Part shown: piece by piece, positions 24,862 to 35,089 of the stretch
Layout: each line of letters begins with the position of its first letter
Position numbering within the stretch: position 1 is the stretch's first letter
Assembly: GCF_002090135.1 (NCBI RefSeq)
Contig: NZ_BBRL01000004.1
Span: forward strand, 1 to 64,000
DNA from: Demequina sp. NBRC 110055
GTDB lineage: Bacteria > Actinomycetota > Actinomycetes > Actinomycetales > Demequinaceae
Direction of reading: 5' to 3'
Length of the DNA stretch: 64,000 nucleotides
Position numbers and translations under genes: made by a program
The notes under the pieces: model-generated
What the model was told of the DNA's origin: nothing
Databases searched by the model: none
Seen by the model: only the letters and a program-made list of their open reading frames with translations

Positions 24862-25839
24862 ATGACAGACGCGACCGACGATGCCCTACTCGAGGGGCTC
24901 CGCAAGGTTCCCGGCGGCGTGTGGCGCACCTACATCGCACCTGACGTCAAGGTGATCTACGAGGCCATCAACAAGAACGCCTGCACCAGCCTGAAGTGGA
25001 TGATGGCCGACCTCGCTGGCGAGGACCTCTCCACTTTCCGTGCCGGAGCCCAGCCGTTCATCGACGACACGGAGGCCGTCCACCACCGGGACCTATGGGT
25101 GCAGTCACCCAAACTCGACCGCCTTCCCGCCGAGGAGCGCGCCGCGATCTCCCCCGAAAATGGCTGGTTCATCTTCGCCGTCATCCGCGACCCGCGACTG
25201 CGGCTGTTCTCAGCGTGGCAGAACCGCATTCTCCTCGAGATCCCGAACAGCCAGCGCTGGCGCGACGAGCCCTGGTTCCCCCGGCACCCGATGACCCGCG
25301 AGACCGTCATCGAGGACTTCGCGAGCTTCGTCTTCACCATGGAGAACGACCCGGATATGTGGCTGCGGGCCAAGGATCCCCACTTTCGAGACCAGGTCGA
25401 GATGCTTGCCGAGGATGTGGTGCCCTACTCGCGCATCTACGAACTGTCGGAGATCACCGACCTCAAGCAGGACCTCCATGCCCATCTCGAGGCCCGTGGG
25501 CAAAACCAAGAGCTCTATATGCCGCGCGCTAATCCCACCCCCTTGCCCGTCACGGCAGACGTGTTTGGCAACGGGGTAAGAGAAGCCATCGAGCGTATCT
25601 ATGCGGCCGATTTCGAGCGCTTCGGGCACCTATGGGACTTCGCCAAGCTCAAGATGCGTGAGCCGTGGACATCAGCCCAACTCGCGGCGGGTGAGCACGA
25701 GTCCGAGCTAGGTCGCCGCATCGCGGACCTCCACAAGATGGCACTTTTCCACCGGAAGCGGGGCAACACGCTGCGTGACCGGGTCGCGGAACTCGAAGCG
25801 CAGGTGGTGAGCCTCGGCGGCGAGGTCTCGCCCGCGTAG
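24862..25839 (+). CDS. Sulfotransferase family 2 protein
   Basis: Carbohydrate sulfotransferase-like protein of 325 residues. NKNACTSLKWMMADL at about 38-52 is the 5'-phosphosulfate loop of the Sulfotransfer_2 type that has N-x-A-C-T-S in place of P-K-T-G, and FAVIRDPRLRLFSAW at about 104-118 is the 3'-phosphate motif. The last 50 residues form a heptad-like helix (RKRGNTLRDRVAELEAQV), probably a coiled coil for dimerisation. Together with 12439 and 23469 it makes three sulfotransferase-like genes in 13 kb. It closes the glycopolymer island and is followed by a strong terminator. Confidence 0.83.
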   Translation: MTDATDDALLEGLRKVPGGVWRTYIAPDVKVIYEAINKNACTSLKWMMADLAGEDLSTFRAGAQPFIDDTEAVHHRDLWVQSPKLDRLPAEERAAISPENGWFIFAVIRDPRLRLFSAWQNRILLEIPNSQRWRDEPWFPRHPMTRETVIEDFASFVFTMENDPDMWLRAKDPHFRDQVEMLAEDVVPYSRIYELSEITDLKQDLHAHLEARGQNQELYMPRANPTPLPVTADVFGNGVREAIERIYAADFERFGHLWDFAKLKMREPWTSAQLAAGEHESELGRRIADLHKMALFHRKRGNTLRDRVAELEAQVVSLGGEVSPA

Positions 25840-25865
25840 AGCTGCGGTTTCCACCCCGAGAAACG

Positions 25866-25901
25866 GACGAAGCGCCCGGCCAATCGACCGGGCGCTTCGT
25901 C
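25866..25901. terminator. Bidirectional terminator after the glycopolymer island
   Basis: A perfect 14-bp stem (25866-25879 with 25888-25901) and an eight-base loop lie between the convergent sulfotransferase and mdh genes. No U-tract, as is common in high-GC actinomycetes. The remaining 135 bases before the mdh stop show no gene that I can support. Confidence 0.75.
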
Positions 25902-26036
25902 AATGCAATGGAGCGGGAGCTCACCAGCGCGCTCTATCAGCAGTACGAGCGTGCAGTCGACCGCGCGGGTGAGCGTGGCGACAACACGATAACCTCATAT
26001 GCCCGCAATCGAGCGACGTCACGAGCCCACCGAGGG

Positions 26037-27125
<1,089 letters not shown>

Positions 27126-28343
27126 TTAGGCCAAGCGCGCCGAGAGGTTCTCGTCGAGCGTGGCGAGGAAGGCCTCGGTGGTCTGCCACTCCTGGTCGGG
27201 GCCGACGAGGAGGGCGAGGTCCTTGGTCATCTTGCCGGACTCGACCGACTTGATGACGACGTCCTCGAGAGTCTCGGCGAAGCCCGTCACCTCGGGGGTA
27301 CCGTCCAACTTGCCGCGGTGCTTCAGGCCACCGGTCCACGCGAAGATCGAGGCGATTGGGTTGGTGGACGTCGGCTTGCCCTGCTGGTGCTGACGGTAGT
27401 GGCGGGTGACAGTGCCGTGAGCGGCCTCGGCCTCGACGGTCTTGCCGTCGGGCGTCATCAGCACGGAGGTCATCAGACCCAGCGACCCGAAGCCCTGCGC
27501 GACGGTGTCGGACTGGACGTCGCCGTCGTAGTTCTTGCACGCCCAGACGTAGCCGCCCTCCCACTTCATCGCGGAGGCCACCATGTCGTCGATCAGGCGG
27601 TGCTCGTACGTGAGGCCCTTGGCCTCAAAGAGCGCCTTGAACTCGGTGTCGAAGATGTGCTGGAAGATGTCCTTGAACGCGCCGTCGTAGGCCTTCAGGA
27701 TGGTGTTCTTTGTCGACATGTACACGGGGTAGTCGCGCAGCAGGCCGTACGAGAAGGACGCGCGTGCGAAGTCCTCGATGGACTTGTTGAAGTTGTACAT
27801 GCCCATCGCGACGCCGCCGTCGGGGCCGTAGTTCGCGACCACGTGCTCGATGGGAGCGGAGCCGTCCTCAGGCGTGAAGGTGACGGTCAGCTGGCCGGCA
27901 CCGGGCACCTTGAAGTTGGTGGCCTTGTACTGGTCGCCGTGGGCGTGACGGCCGATGATGATCGGCTTGGTCCAGCCGGGCACCAGGCGCGGGATGTTCG
28001 AGATGATGATGGGCTCACGGAAGACCACGCCGCCGAGGATGTTACGGATGGTGCCGTTGGGCGACACCCACATCTTCTTGAGGCCAAACTCCTCCACGCG
28101 CGCCTCGTCCGGCGTGATGGTGGCGCACTTCACGCCCACGTTGTGCTTCTTGATGGCGTTGGCCGCGTCAATGGTGATCTGGTCGTCGGTCGCGTCGCGG
28201 GACTCGATACCCAGGTCGTAGTACTCGAGGTCCACGTCCAGATAGGGGTGAATCAGGCGGTCCTTGATGAACTGCCAGATGATTCGCGTCATCTCGTCGC
28301 CGTCGAGCTCGACGACCTTGCCTTCGACCTTGATCTTCGCCAT
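27126..28343 (-). CDS. icd: NADP-dependent isocitrate dehydrogenase
   Basis: Oxidative decarboxylation of isocitrate to 2-oxoglutarate with NADP, cytoplasmic. The 405-residue homodimeric, eukaryote-like type is recognised from [16 protein letters not shown] near the start, [12 protein letters not shown] for substrate binding, [13 protein letters not shown], the [28 protein letters not shown] metal region and [13 protein letters not shown] with the NADP-binding residues. An ATG with GAGG seven bases upstream is clear. This form is common in actinomycetes beside or instead of the monomeric enzyme. Divergent from the acyltransferase at 28438. Confidence 0.96.
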   Translation of the reverse strand: MAKIKVEGKVVELDGDEMTRIIWQFIKDRLIHPYLDVDLEYYDLGIESRDATDDQITIDAANAIKKHNVGVKCATITPDEARVEEFGLKKMWVSPNGTIRNILGGVVFREPIIISNIPRLVPGWTKPIIIGRHAHGDQYKATNFKVPGAGQLTVTFTPEDGSAPIEHVVANYGPDGGVAMGMYNFNKSIEDFARASFSYGLLRDYPVYMSTKNTILKAYDGAFKDIFQHIFDTEFKALFEAKGLTYEHRLIDDMVASAMKWEGGYVWACKNYDGDVQSDTVAQGFGSLGLMTSVLMTPDGKTVEAEAAHGTVTRHYRQHQQGKPTSTNPIASIFAWTGGLKHRGKLDGTPEVTGFAETLEDVVIKSVESGKMTKDLALLVGPDQEWQTTEAFLATLDENLSARLA

Positions 28344-28425
28344 TGACGTGCCTCACACAGGTAGGTATCGGGGAGCAGATTCCGCACCCAGGCTAGTCCA
28401 TACAGAAACCTTGCCCAGTCGCACG

Positions 28426-28431
28426 TAGCAT
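28426..28431 (+). promoter_or_regulatory. Candidate -10 box for leaderless acyltransferase transcript
   Basis: TAGCAT ends six bases before the ATG at 28438 and no ribosome site lies between, so the mRNA probably begins at the start codon. On the opposite strand a TAGCCT (28390-28395) could serve icd. Confidence 0.45.
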
Positions 28432-28437
28432 TCGCGC

Positions 28438-29535
28438 ATGCCCTCCGCACGCAATGCCAGGATCGAGGCGCTGCGCATCGTGGCCATGCTCGGCATCGTC
28501 GGCCACCACTACGTGGTGCACGGTGGCGTCCAGGACCACACGCAGTCGGGATCCTCCGCCGTCTTCCTCGCCGCCCTCGGTAGTTATGGCAAGTGGGGCG
28601 TGGACCTCTTCGTGCTCGTCAGCGCGTATTTCTTTGACCGCCGCCCCGCCCGCGGCAAGTCGCTGTCCTCCGTGTACTCCCAGGTCCTCCCCGCGTCATG
28701 GCTCATCCTGATCGCCGCGGCCGCGGCGGGGATGACCGTCAGTGGCGCCGATATCCGCGAGGCCCTCTTCCCCGTGCTGTTCGACGAATACTGGTTCGTC
28801 ACCACGTTCGTCATCCTGGTCCTCATCGCGCCGTACCTGTCGCTGCTGCTCGACCACCTCACCGTCCGTCAGCAACAGCGCCTCCTGCTCGCCGGGTTCA
28901 TCCTGTGGAGCGTCCTCACGCTCCTCGACCGCGTCAACAACGACCTGTCGGACCTCGCCTGGTTCGCGTACCTCTACCTCCTTGGCGCGTATATACGCCG
29001 TCACCCCATCCAAGGCGACGCGCGCGCCTGGGCGATCACGGCATCGGCCGCCCTGGTGTTGCTCGCCGCCGTGCCGACCCTGCTGGTGGGCGTCGGCGTC
29101 GCGCGAGGGGCCACTCCCGGCGACCTCGGCTGGCTGATGGACACCTACGCGTCCGACGAGTCGCCCTTCTCTCTCGCGGCGGCGGTCGCCGTACTCGTGT
29201 GGGCCATCAAAGCCCGGCCGTGGAACTCACGCGTGGTCAATTACTGGGCCGCGGCGGCATTCGGCGTGTACCTCATCCATGACAACCCCCTCGTGCGGCG
29301 CGTGCTGTGGAGCGACATCGTCGACACCACCTCTGCGGCGGGCCAGTGGTGGCTCCCCCTCCACGCGGTCATCGCTACCGTGGCCGTCTACGTCGCCTGT
29401 TCGGTCATCATCTTCGCGCTCCAGCCCACGGTGTTTCGGGCGATGCATGTCGTTACGGAGGCCGTCAGGACGCGCGTCGAGGCGCGCCTCACCCGGGGCG
29501 CCGACACCAGCGATCCACAGCGCTCCACCTCATAA
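28438..29535 (+). CDS. Membrane acyltransferase, acyltransferase 3 family
   Basis: Integral membrane protein of 365 residues with about ten hydrophobic helices. The N-terminal signature ARIEALRIVAMLGIVGHHY places it in the acyltransferase 3 family, whose members acetylate or succinylate sugars of lipids, capsules and wall polymers. The conserved histidine of that first helix is present, followed by a FVLVSAYFF motif. The C-terminal helix region VYLIHDNPLVRR also fits the family. It stands alone between icd and the aquaporin. Its target could be the polymer of the island 3 kb away, but nothing in the sequence proves this. Confidence 0.85.
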   Translation: MPSARNARIEALRIVAMLGIVGHHYVVHGGVQDHTQSGSSAVFLAALGSYGKWGVDLFVLVSAYFFDRRPARGKSLSSVYSQVLPASWLILIAAAAAGMTVSGADIREALFPVLFDEYWFVTTFVILVLIAPYLSLLLDHLTVRQQQRLLLAGFILWSVLTLLDRVNNDLSDLAWFAYLYLLGAYIRRHPIQGDARAWAITASAALVLLAAVPTLLVGVGVARGATPGDLGWLMDTYASDESPFSLAAAVAVLVWAIKARPWNSRVVNYWAAAAFGVYLIHDNPLVRRVLWSDIVDTTSAAGQWWLPLHAVIATVAVYVACSVIIFALQPTVFRAMHVVTEAVRTRVEARLTRGADTSDPQRSTS

Positions 29536-29654
29536 TTCGCTGAGAACCCCGCGGAGCCGCACCCCGCGAACGCCCCAGACGTGCCACGATGCTTCCGTGC
29601 GCGCTACGCGCTCGACGCGCGTCCCGCGCAGTCCCTTAACGAAAGGTGCAGGTG

Positions 29655-30521
29655 ATGTCGGAGAGCCGTCCAGAGGATGTAACCCCCGAGTTTGAGACGA
29701 CGGAGGAGGTCGTCGAGGAGCAGTTCGAAGCCGATGAGTGGGTCGAGGACACTTCCGGTCCGAGCCTCATCGCCCGCATGTTCGCCGAGGCCGGTGGCAC
29801 GTTCGTCCTCGTCCTCATGGGTGTGGGTGCCGCGCTGTTCTCGTCCGTCATGGGCTGGGGCCTGCTCGCGGTGGCCTTCGGCTTCGCGCTGGGCGTCATG
29901 ATTGCCGCACTGATCTTTGGCCGTATCTCCGGCGCCCACCTCAACCCCGCCGTCACGGTGGGCGTGTGGCTCGGCGGACGCTTCCCCGGCCGCGACGTCG
30001 CGCCTTACATCATCTCGCAGGTCATCGGCGCGATCGCCGCCACCGGCCTGTTCGCGTTCCTCGTCTCAACCAACGAGCTGTACGACCAGCTGGGCACCAC
30101 CCGCCAGTTCATCGGCACCGCGTCGAACGGTTACGGCGAGCACTCCCCCACCCAGTTCGACTGGCTGCCCGCCGGCATCATCGAGATCATCATCGCGGCG
30201 CTGCTCGTCGCCGTCGTGCTCTCCGTCACCTCGGTCCTCAACAAGGCTGGCGCGGCGGCGGCTCCGTTCGGCATCGGCCTGACCGTCGGCTTCCTGGTCA
30301 TGATCGCCATCCCGTTCACCAACGGCGCCCTCAACCCCGCCCGTGCGACCGGCACCGCGGTGTTCTCGGAGGGCTGGGCCCTTGAGCAGCTGTGGCTGTT
30401 CTGGGTAGCACCGCTCATCGGTGCTGCGATCTCGGGTCTGCTGTTCCGCGCCTTCGGTCCCGAGGAGGACCTCATCATCGTCGAGCGCGTCGAGGAGACC
30501 GTCGTCGTCATCGAGGACTGA
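29655..30521 (+). CDS. MIP family aquaporin/glycerol facilitator
   Basis: Membrane channel for water or small solutes, about 288 residues. Six helices and two NPA half-helices are visible: SGAHLNPAVTVG (NPA at 97-99) and GALNPARATG, the latter with the selectivity-filter arginine. A strongly acidic cytoplasmic N-terminus of about 35 residues and an acidic C-terminal tail (EEDLIIVERVEE) are unusual and may hold regulatory contacts. The aromatic/arginine filter cannot be fully read by eye, so water versus glycerol is open. I prefer the ATG at 29655 because GAAAGG lies eight bases upstream; a GTG at 29646 is also in frame. Followed by a strong terminator. Confidence 0.9.
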   Translation: MSESRPEDVTPEFETTEEVVEEQFEADEWVEDTSGPSLIARMFAEAGGTFVLVLMGVGAALFSSVMGWGLLAVAFGFALGVMIAALIFGRISGAHLNPAVTVGVWLGGRFPGRDVAPYIISQVIGAIAATGLFAFLVSTNELYDQLGTTRQFIGTASNGYGEHSPTQFDWLPAGIIEIIIAALLVAVVLSVTSVLNKAGAAAAPFGIGLTVGFLVMIAIPFTNGALNPARATGTAVFSEGWALEQLWLFWVAPLIGAAISGLLFRAFGPEEDLIIVERVEETVVVIED

Positions 30522-30532
30522 ACCTCACACGT

Positions 30533-30568
30533 ACGAAAGCCCCCGGCCGCGTGGCCGGGGGCTTTCGT
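30533..30568. terminator. Rho-independent-type terminator after aquaporin
   Basis: A perfect 16-bp stem (30533-30548 with 30553-30568) with a GCGT loop begins 11 bases after the aquaporin stop. The A/T-containing ends of the stem let it work for both strands, serving the convergent purN-purH-DUF3017 operon as well. Confidence 0.85.
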
Positions 30569-30580
30569 CATGACAGGGGC

Positions 30581-30595
30581 GCCGATGCCGTGGCC
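30581..30595 (+). repeat. Intergenic copy of the GCCGATGCCGTGGCC oligomer
   Basis: An exact copy of the recurrent oligomer between the aquaporin terminator and the DUF3017 stop, in non-coding DNA. Confidence 0.5.
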
Positions 30596-30633
30596 GGCGT
30601 CCGCACGCGGCTGCACCTCAGCCGCAGCCGGGC

Positions 30634-30975
30634 TTAGGCGAGTGGCGTGGTGAGCCCGAAATACGCCAGCGCCACACCGAAGGCGATCATGAGCGTCACG
30701 TCGATCGCCCGGCGGCGCACCGAGAAGGCCGTGCCGGCCGGCCACGCCATGCGTGCCGCCGCTCCCCCGAAGGCGACTCCCCCGAGGAGCAGGGTGCCCG
30801 CCTCGGCATTCACGAGGGCGCCGACGGCGACGCAGGCGGCGACAATGACCAGAGCGAGAGCCGCGGTGCGCCGCCGCGTCTGCGTGGTGTTGTCGCGCAC
30901 CACCTGCTGTTCGCCGGTGGGTGGCTGATCGTCCGCCGCGCGCTCGTCGCCGGTGGCGCCCTCCTCGACCGTCAT
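30634..30975 (-). CDS. DUF3017 small membrane protein
   Basis: Protein of 113 residues: a charged, disordered N-terminus of about 35 residues, then three hydrophobic helices (about 38-57, 60-78 and 90-110). This size, order and position next to purH match the DUF3017 family of actinobacteria, whose function is not known. It begins nine bases after the purH stop and is probably the last gene of the purine operon. The topology suggests a cytoplasmic N-terminus, which is inference only. Confidence 0.75.
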   Translation of the reverse strand: MTVEEGATGDERAADDQPPTGEQQVVRDNTTQTRRRTAALALVIVAACVAVGALVNAEAGTLLLGGVAFGGAAARMAWPAGTAFSVRRRAIDVTLMIAFGVALAYFGLTTPLA

Positions 30976-30984
30976 TGCAGCGGC

Positions 30985-32541
30985 CTAGTGGAAGAAGTGC
31001 CTGGTACCGGTGTGGTACAGCGTGATGCCGGCGGCCTCGGCCGCGGCAATCACCTCGGCGTCACGCACCGAGCCACCGGGCGACACGACCGCCTTGACGC
31101 CCGCGTCGATGAGCACCTGCAGCCCATCGGCGAAGGGGAAGAACGCGTCCGAGGCGGCCACCGAGCCGCGCGCACGCTCCTCGCCCGCTCGCGACACCGC
31201 TAGCCCGCACGAGTCCACGCGGTTGACCTGGCCCATACCGATGCCGACGGCGGCACCATCCTTGGCCAACAGGATCGCGTTGGACTTCACCGCGCGGCAC
31301 GCGCGCCAGGCGAAGTCCAGATCGGCGAGCGTCGCGTCATCCGCGGCCTCGCCGGCCACGAGCTCCCACGTGTCCGCGGGGTCGCCTGCCGCGTCGATCG
31401 CGTCGGCACGCTGCACCAGCAGTCCGCCGGTGATGCGGCGCCACTCGGCCACCTGGGCGCGCGGCTCGACCTCGAGGAGGCGGATGTTCTTCTTCGCCTG
31501 CAGCACCTCCGCAGCGCCGTCCTCGAAGCCGGGGGCGACCACGACCTCGGTGAAGATGTCCTTGATCTGCTCGGCCGCCTCGACCGAAATGGGCCGGTTC
31601 GCGGCGATCACGCCGCCGAAGGCGGAGACAGGATCGGTGGCGTGGGCCTTCGCGTGAGCCTCGGCGATGGTCTCACCGACGGCGATGCCACACGGGTTGG
31701 CGTGCTTGATCACGGCCACGGCGGCGCCGTCGAAGTCGTAGGCGGCGCGCAGGGCGGCGTCGGCGTCCACGTAGTTGTTGAAGCTCATCTCCTTGCCGTG
31801 CAGCTGGCGCGCCTGCGCGAGCCCACCGCTGACCGACGGGTCCGTATAGACGGCCGCGGCCTGGTGGGGGTTCTCGCCGTAGCGCAGCGACGCGGAGCGG
31901 TCGAAGGACGCGGCCACCCACTGGGGGAGCTCCGCACCCTCCTCGGGCGCGACGACCGAGGTCATCCAGGAGGCGACGGCGATGTCGTAGTCCGCGGTGT
32001 GACGGAACGCGGCGGCCGCGAGCGCCTGGCGCTCGGCGAGGGTGAAGCCACCGCCGGCGACGGCCTCCAGGACCGAGTCGTAGCGCGCGGGGTCGACGAC
32101 CACGGCCACCGACGGGTGGTTCTTCGCGGCGGCACGCACCATCGAGGGACCGCCGATGTCGATCTGCTCGATCACGTCATCCTGCGCGGCGCCCGACGCG
32201 ACCGTCTGGGTGAACGGGTAGAGGTTCACCACGACCAGGTCGAAGGGCTCCACCCCCAGCTCCTCCAGCTGCGCACGGTGCGACTCGAGGCGGCGGTCGG
32301 CGAGGATGCCGGCGTGCACGCGCGGGTGCAGGGTCTTCACGCGGCCGTCGAGGCACTCGGGGAAACCCGTCAGCTCCTCGACGCGCGTGACCGTCACCCC
32401 GGCATCGGCGATGCGCGACGCGGTCGAGCCCGTCGAGACGATCTCGACGCCGGCCTCGGCGAGCCCGCGGGCCAACTCCTCGATCCCCGTCTTGTCGTAT
32501 ACCGAGATCAGTGCCCGTGCCACTGCCTGCCGCTCGCCCAT
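30985..32541 (-). CDS. purH: Bifunctional AICAR formyltransferase/IMP cyclohydrolase
   Basis: Catalyses the last two steps of IMP synthesis. The N-terminal IMP cyclohydrolase part begins [20 protein letters not shown] and continues to [14 protein letters not shown]; the formyltransferase part has [19 protein letters not shown], the catalytic lysine-histidine region and the C-terminal [10 protein letters not shown]. About 518 residues, normal for the family. The ATG at 32541 has GAAAGGGA just upstream. A GTG at 32568 that overlaps the purN stop (GTGA) would add nine residues and cannot be excluded. The gene is in one operon with purN upstream. Confidence 0.95.
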   Translation of the reverse strand: MGERQAVARALISVYDKTGIEELARGLAEAGVEIVSTGSTASRIADAGVTVTRVEELTGFPECLDGRVKTLHPRVHAGILADRRLESHRAQLEELGVEPFDLVVVNLYPFTQTVASGAAQDDVIEQIDIGGPSMVRAAAKNHPSVAVVVDPARYDSVLEAVAGGGFTLAERQALAAAAFRHTADYDIAVASWMTSVVAPEEGAELPQWVAASFDRSASLRYGENPHQAAAVYTDPSVSGGLAQARQLHGKEMSFNNYVDADAALRAAYDFDGAAVAVIKHANPCGIAVGETIAEAHAKAHATDPVSAFGGVIAANRPISVEAAEQIKDIFTEVVVAPGFEDGAAEVLQAKKNIRLLEVEPRAQVAEWRRITGGLLVQRADAIDAAGDPADTWELVAGEAADDATLADLDFAWRACRAVKSNAILLAKDGAAVGIGMGQVNRVDSCGLAVSRAGEERARGSVAASDAFFPFADGLQVLIDAGVKAVVSPGGSVRDAEVIAAAEAAGITLYHTGTRHFFH

Positions 32542-32564
32542 GCCGTCCCTTTCGTGAAGTGTGC

Positions 32565-33188
32565 TCACGCGCCGATGCGCGCGCGCCGTCCGTCGACCGT
32601 CCAGCCATCGCGCGCCATCCGGCCGACCGTCTCGGCCACCAAGGCGCGCTCCGCGATCTTGATGCGCTCGTGGAGGGTCTCCTCGGTGTCATCATCCCAG
32701 ACCTCGACGGCGTGCTGCGCGAGTATCGGACCGGTATCGACGCCCGCGTCCACCAGCATGACCGTGCAGCCCGTGATGCGCACGCCGTGCGCGAGCGCGT
32801 CCCTCACCCCATGCGCGCCGGGAAAGGACGGCAGCAGCGCGGGGTGGGTGTTGACGATGCGGCCGTCGAAGCGTGTCAGCGTCGGCGCGCCGATGATGCG
32901 CATGAACCCCAGACACACGACCAGATCGGGCTCAAAGCCCGCCACGGCATCGGCCAAACCCTCGTCCCAAGCGGCGCGGTCGGCGTAATCAACCGGCGTG
33001 ACGATGGCGGTCGGGATGCCGGCCTCGGCGGCGATGGCAAGCGCGCCCACGGCGGGCTTATCGGTGATGACCCCGACCACCTGGGCGCCGTAGGCGTCAT
33101 CCGCGGCGGCGGCCAGCAACGCGCGCATGGTCGATCCCGCGCCCGAGGCGAGCACCACAAGTCGCTTCCCAGCGTGCCGGTTTGTCAC
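32565..33188 (-). CDS. purN: Phosphoribosylglycinamide formyltransferase
   Basis: Transfers a formyl group from 10-formyl-THF to GAR in purine synthesis. The 207-residue length is normal. [15 protein letters not shown] binds phosphate at the N-terminus; the catalytic Asn-His motif lies in [22 protein letters not shown], and the catalytic aspartate in [10 protein letters not shown]. It precedes purH with overlapping or nearly adjacent starts. The Mycobacterium order (sucC, sucD, perM, purN, purH) is preserved in this window with one small gene inserted between purN and the PerM-like gene. Confidence 0.95.
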   Translation of the reverse strand: MTNRHAGKRLVVLASGAGSTMRALLAAAADDAYGAQVVGVITDKPAVGALAIAAEAGIPTAIVTPVDYADRAAWDEGLADAVAGFEPDLVVCLGFMRIIGAPTLTRFDGRIVNTHPALLPSFPGAHGVRDALAHGVRITGCTVMLVDAGVDTGPILAQHAVEVWDDDTEETLHERIKIAERALVAETVGRMARDGWTVDGRRARIGA

Positions 33189-33237
33189 GGGGCGAGCCTA
33201 TCGGCATGCTGGGGTCACCTTCGATCCCAGGAGCACC

Positions 33238-33666
33238 GTGCCCGACACCGACACCCCCCAGCCGACGATGCCTGAGCAGGCACGCCGCTACACCGTGCCG
33301 TTCATGGTGCTGCTGGGGATCACGCTCCTGCTGTATCTGTTCTCGATCCCGCTCGCCTACGGCATGCTCCTTACCGGCCCCGCCGCCGCGATCGTGGGGC
33401 TGCGCGCCCTGTGGGTGACGCGCAAGAACAAGGAGTTCGGGTACTACCGGCTGTCACTCACGTTCGGGATCATCGTCGCCGGCTTCATGACGGTCACCGG
33501 CCTCAGCCTCGTGGTGTTCCACGACATCGTCACGGACCTGTCGGACTGCATGAGCCGCGCGGTCACGCGATCGGCCGCCGATCAGTGCGAGGCCGACTAT
33601 CAGGATGCCCTGAACGGCGTGGTCGAGGACCTCTACGAGCGGTTCGGGGTTACGACGGGGTCGTGA
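33238..33666 (+). CDS. Small membrane protein of unknown function
   Basis: I do not recognise this 142-residue protein. It has a short Pro/Thr-rich N-terminus, three likely helices (about 19-40, 43-58 as a re-entrant or short helix, and 76-101) and a soluble acidic C-terminus with two cysteines in CMSRAVTRSAADQC. The GTG start follows AGGAG by four bases. It sits divergent from purN and its last 17 bases overlap the convergent PerM-like gene, an arrangement that produces complementary 3' ends. Similar short membrane proteins occur near purN in related actinomycetes, but I cannot name a family. Confidence 0.7.
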   Translation: MPDTDTPQPTMPEQARRYTVPFMVLLGITLLLYLFSIPLAYGMLLTGPAAAIVGLRALWVTRKNKEFGYYRLSLTFGIIVAGFMTVTGLSLVVFHDIVTDLSDCMSRAVTRSAADQCEADYQDALNGVVEDLYERFGVTTGS

Positions 33667-34963
33667 CGGAGGCCGATGCATCGGCCGGCTTCTCGCGGCC
33701 GCTCGCCTGCGCGTCACTGGCCTCGGCGGTGGTGGGCTTCGCTCCCGAGCCAGCCGCGGCATCGGCCCGCCGTGCGCGCCAGCGCACGGCGGCGTCGCGC
33801 GCTGCGATGACCCCGGTCACCGCCAGGTAGCCCGCGAGCACGAGCCCGCACCACGCCGTCACGACGGGCACCATCGCGGGCCCCACGGACGTCTCGAGCC
33901 GCCCGGGGCCAATGGCGCCCGAGGCGAAGGCCATCAGCGCGAATGCGCCGACGGCGACGAGGGCGAGCGCGACGGCATCGGCCTTGGCCTCATCCCAGTC
34001 GAGCGGGCCGCGGCGGCGACCGAGCGCCCGCACCAGCGCCGCGATGGCGACAAGCGCGAGCGGCGCCCACACCAGATAGCCGCCGGACTCGGCGGGCAGC
34101 GCCCCCAGGAGCGGCACCTGCGGGAGGGCGCCGGTCGCGACCTCGCCGGGCGTGTAGGAGGACCCGACACCCACGGAGAAGCCGAAGCCCGTCAGCCAGC
34201 TCAGCATCCACAGGATGACGGTGGGCGCATACGCGAGTTGGGCGAGCGCGAGGACGACGCCTCCGACGCCGTCGACGCCCAATGCCGTGGCGCTGGCGGC
34301 GATCGCGTCGCGCCCCAGGATCGCGAAGACGAGGGTGGTGGCCGAGGCGAGCGCGACGCTCCACGCCACGGTGGCGCTCGCGCGGCGGGCACCGGTCCAC
34401 GCCCAGGCGGGAAGCTGAGTGGCCCAGCCGAACGTGGCGCCGTGGGCACGCCAGATCCCGAGCGCGGCGGAGGGTGCGGCGATGAGGGCCGCGACCGTGC
34501 AGGCGCGCACGATGAGACTGCCGCCGTCAGGCCTGGTCGACAGTGCAACGGTGGCGATCACGCCCACGAGTGTGACGTAGCTCGCGACCGCGAGGCCCCA
34601 GCTCATCCACGATCGGGTGGCGAAGCGACGGGCGAGTGCCGCGGTCGTGATCCCCGACAGCAGCGTGAGGCCTAGCGGCAACAGCGTGATGGTGCCGATG
34701 CTCGTGATGGCCGGCACGCCGTGAGCCATGAGGAACACGGTGGTCGCGACCGTGAACGCCGAGCCCCACGGGATCCCGTCGATGGTCGTGGGGCCGGGGT
34801 CGGCGGCGATGACCGCGAGCGCGAGGATCGTCACGGCGAGGTAGGGGCCGAGAGCACCCTGCAGGCCCGTCAGCACTCCCCCCACCCAGCCCGGGTAGCC
34901 CGCGAACCACCCCTTGACGGCCTGAGCGGCGGTGCGCACGGGGTGGGAGGGCAGGCGCGACAT
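33650..34963 (-). CDS. DUF6350 / PerM-like polytopic membrane protein
   Basis: Integral membrane protein of 437 residues with about ten to twelve helices, Gly/Ala-rich loops and a charged cytoplasmic C-terminus of about 40 residues (Ala/Thr/Glu/Lys-rich). Length, composition and location between sucD and purN match the actinobacterial DUF6350 family, whose Mycobacterium member PerM stabilises the divisome protein FtsB. The name rests mainly on synteny and topology. The ATG at 34963 fits the family start; a longer in-frame start only covers a GC-rich intergenic stretch. A transporter-like role is an alternative. Confidence 0.72.
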   Translation of the reverse strand: MSRLPSHPVRTAAQAVKGWFAGYPGWVGGVLTGLQGALGPYLAVTILALAVIAADPGPTTIDGIPWGSAFTVATTVFLMAHGVPAITSIGTITLLPLGLTLLSGITTAALARRFATRSWMSWGLAVASYVTLVGVIATVALSTRPDGGSLIVRACTVAALIAAPSAALGIWRAHGATFGWATQLPAWAWTGARRASATVAWSVALASATTLVFAILGRDAIAASATALGVDGVGGVVLALAQLAYAPTVILWMLSWLTGFGFSVGVGSSYTPGEVATGALPQVPLLGALPAESGGYLVWAPLALVAIAALVRALGRRRGPLDWDEAKADAVALALVAVGAFALMAFASGAIGPGRLETSVGPAMVPVVTAWCGLVLAGYLAVTGVIAARDAAVRWRARRADAAAGSGAKPTTAEASDAQASGREKPADASASVTTPS

Positions 34964-35014
34964 GTCTCTATGGTCGCCGCTGCCGGGCCGATTCGGTGGA
35001 CCGGCACGCACGAC

Positions 35015-35082
35015 AGCGCCCCAGGAGCCAGCCAGCGACCGGAATCGCGAGAATCCGGGCACCCCGTGGCTCCTGGGGCGCT
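35015..35082. terminator. Terminator after sucD with large loop
   Basis: A perfect 16-bp inverted repeat pairs 35015-35030 with 35067-35082 around a 36-base loop. It begins eight bases beyond the sucD stop, on the side of the PerM-like gene. The loop is unusually long for a terminator and may fold further. Confidence 0.65.
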
Positions 35083-35089
35083 GCGAGAA

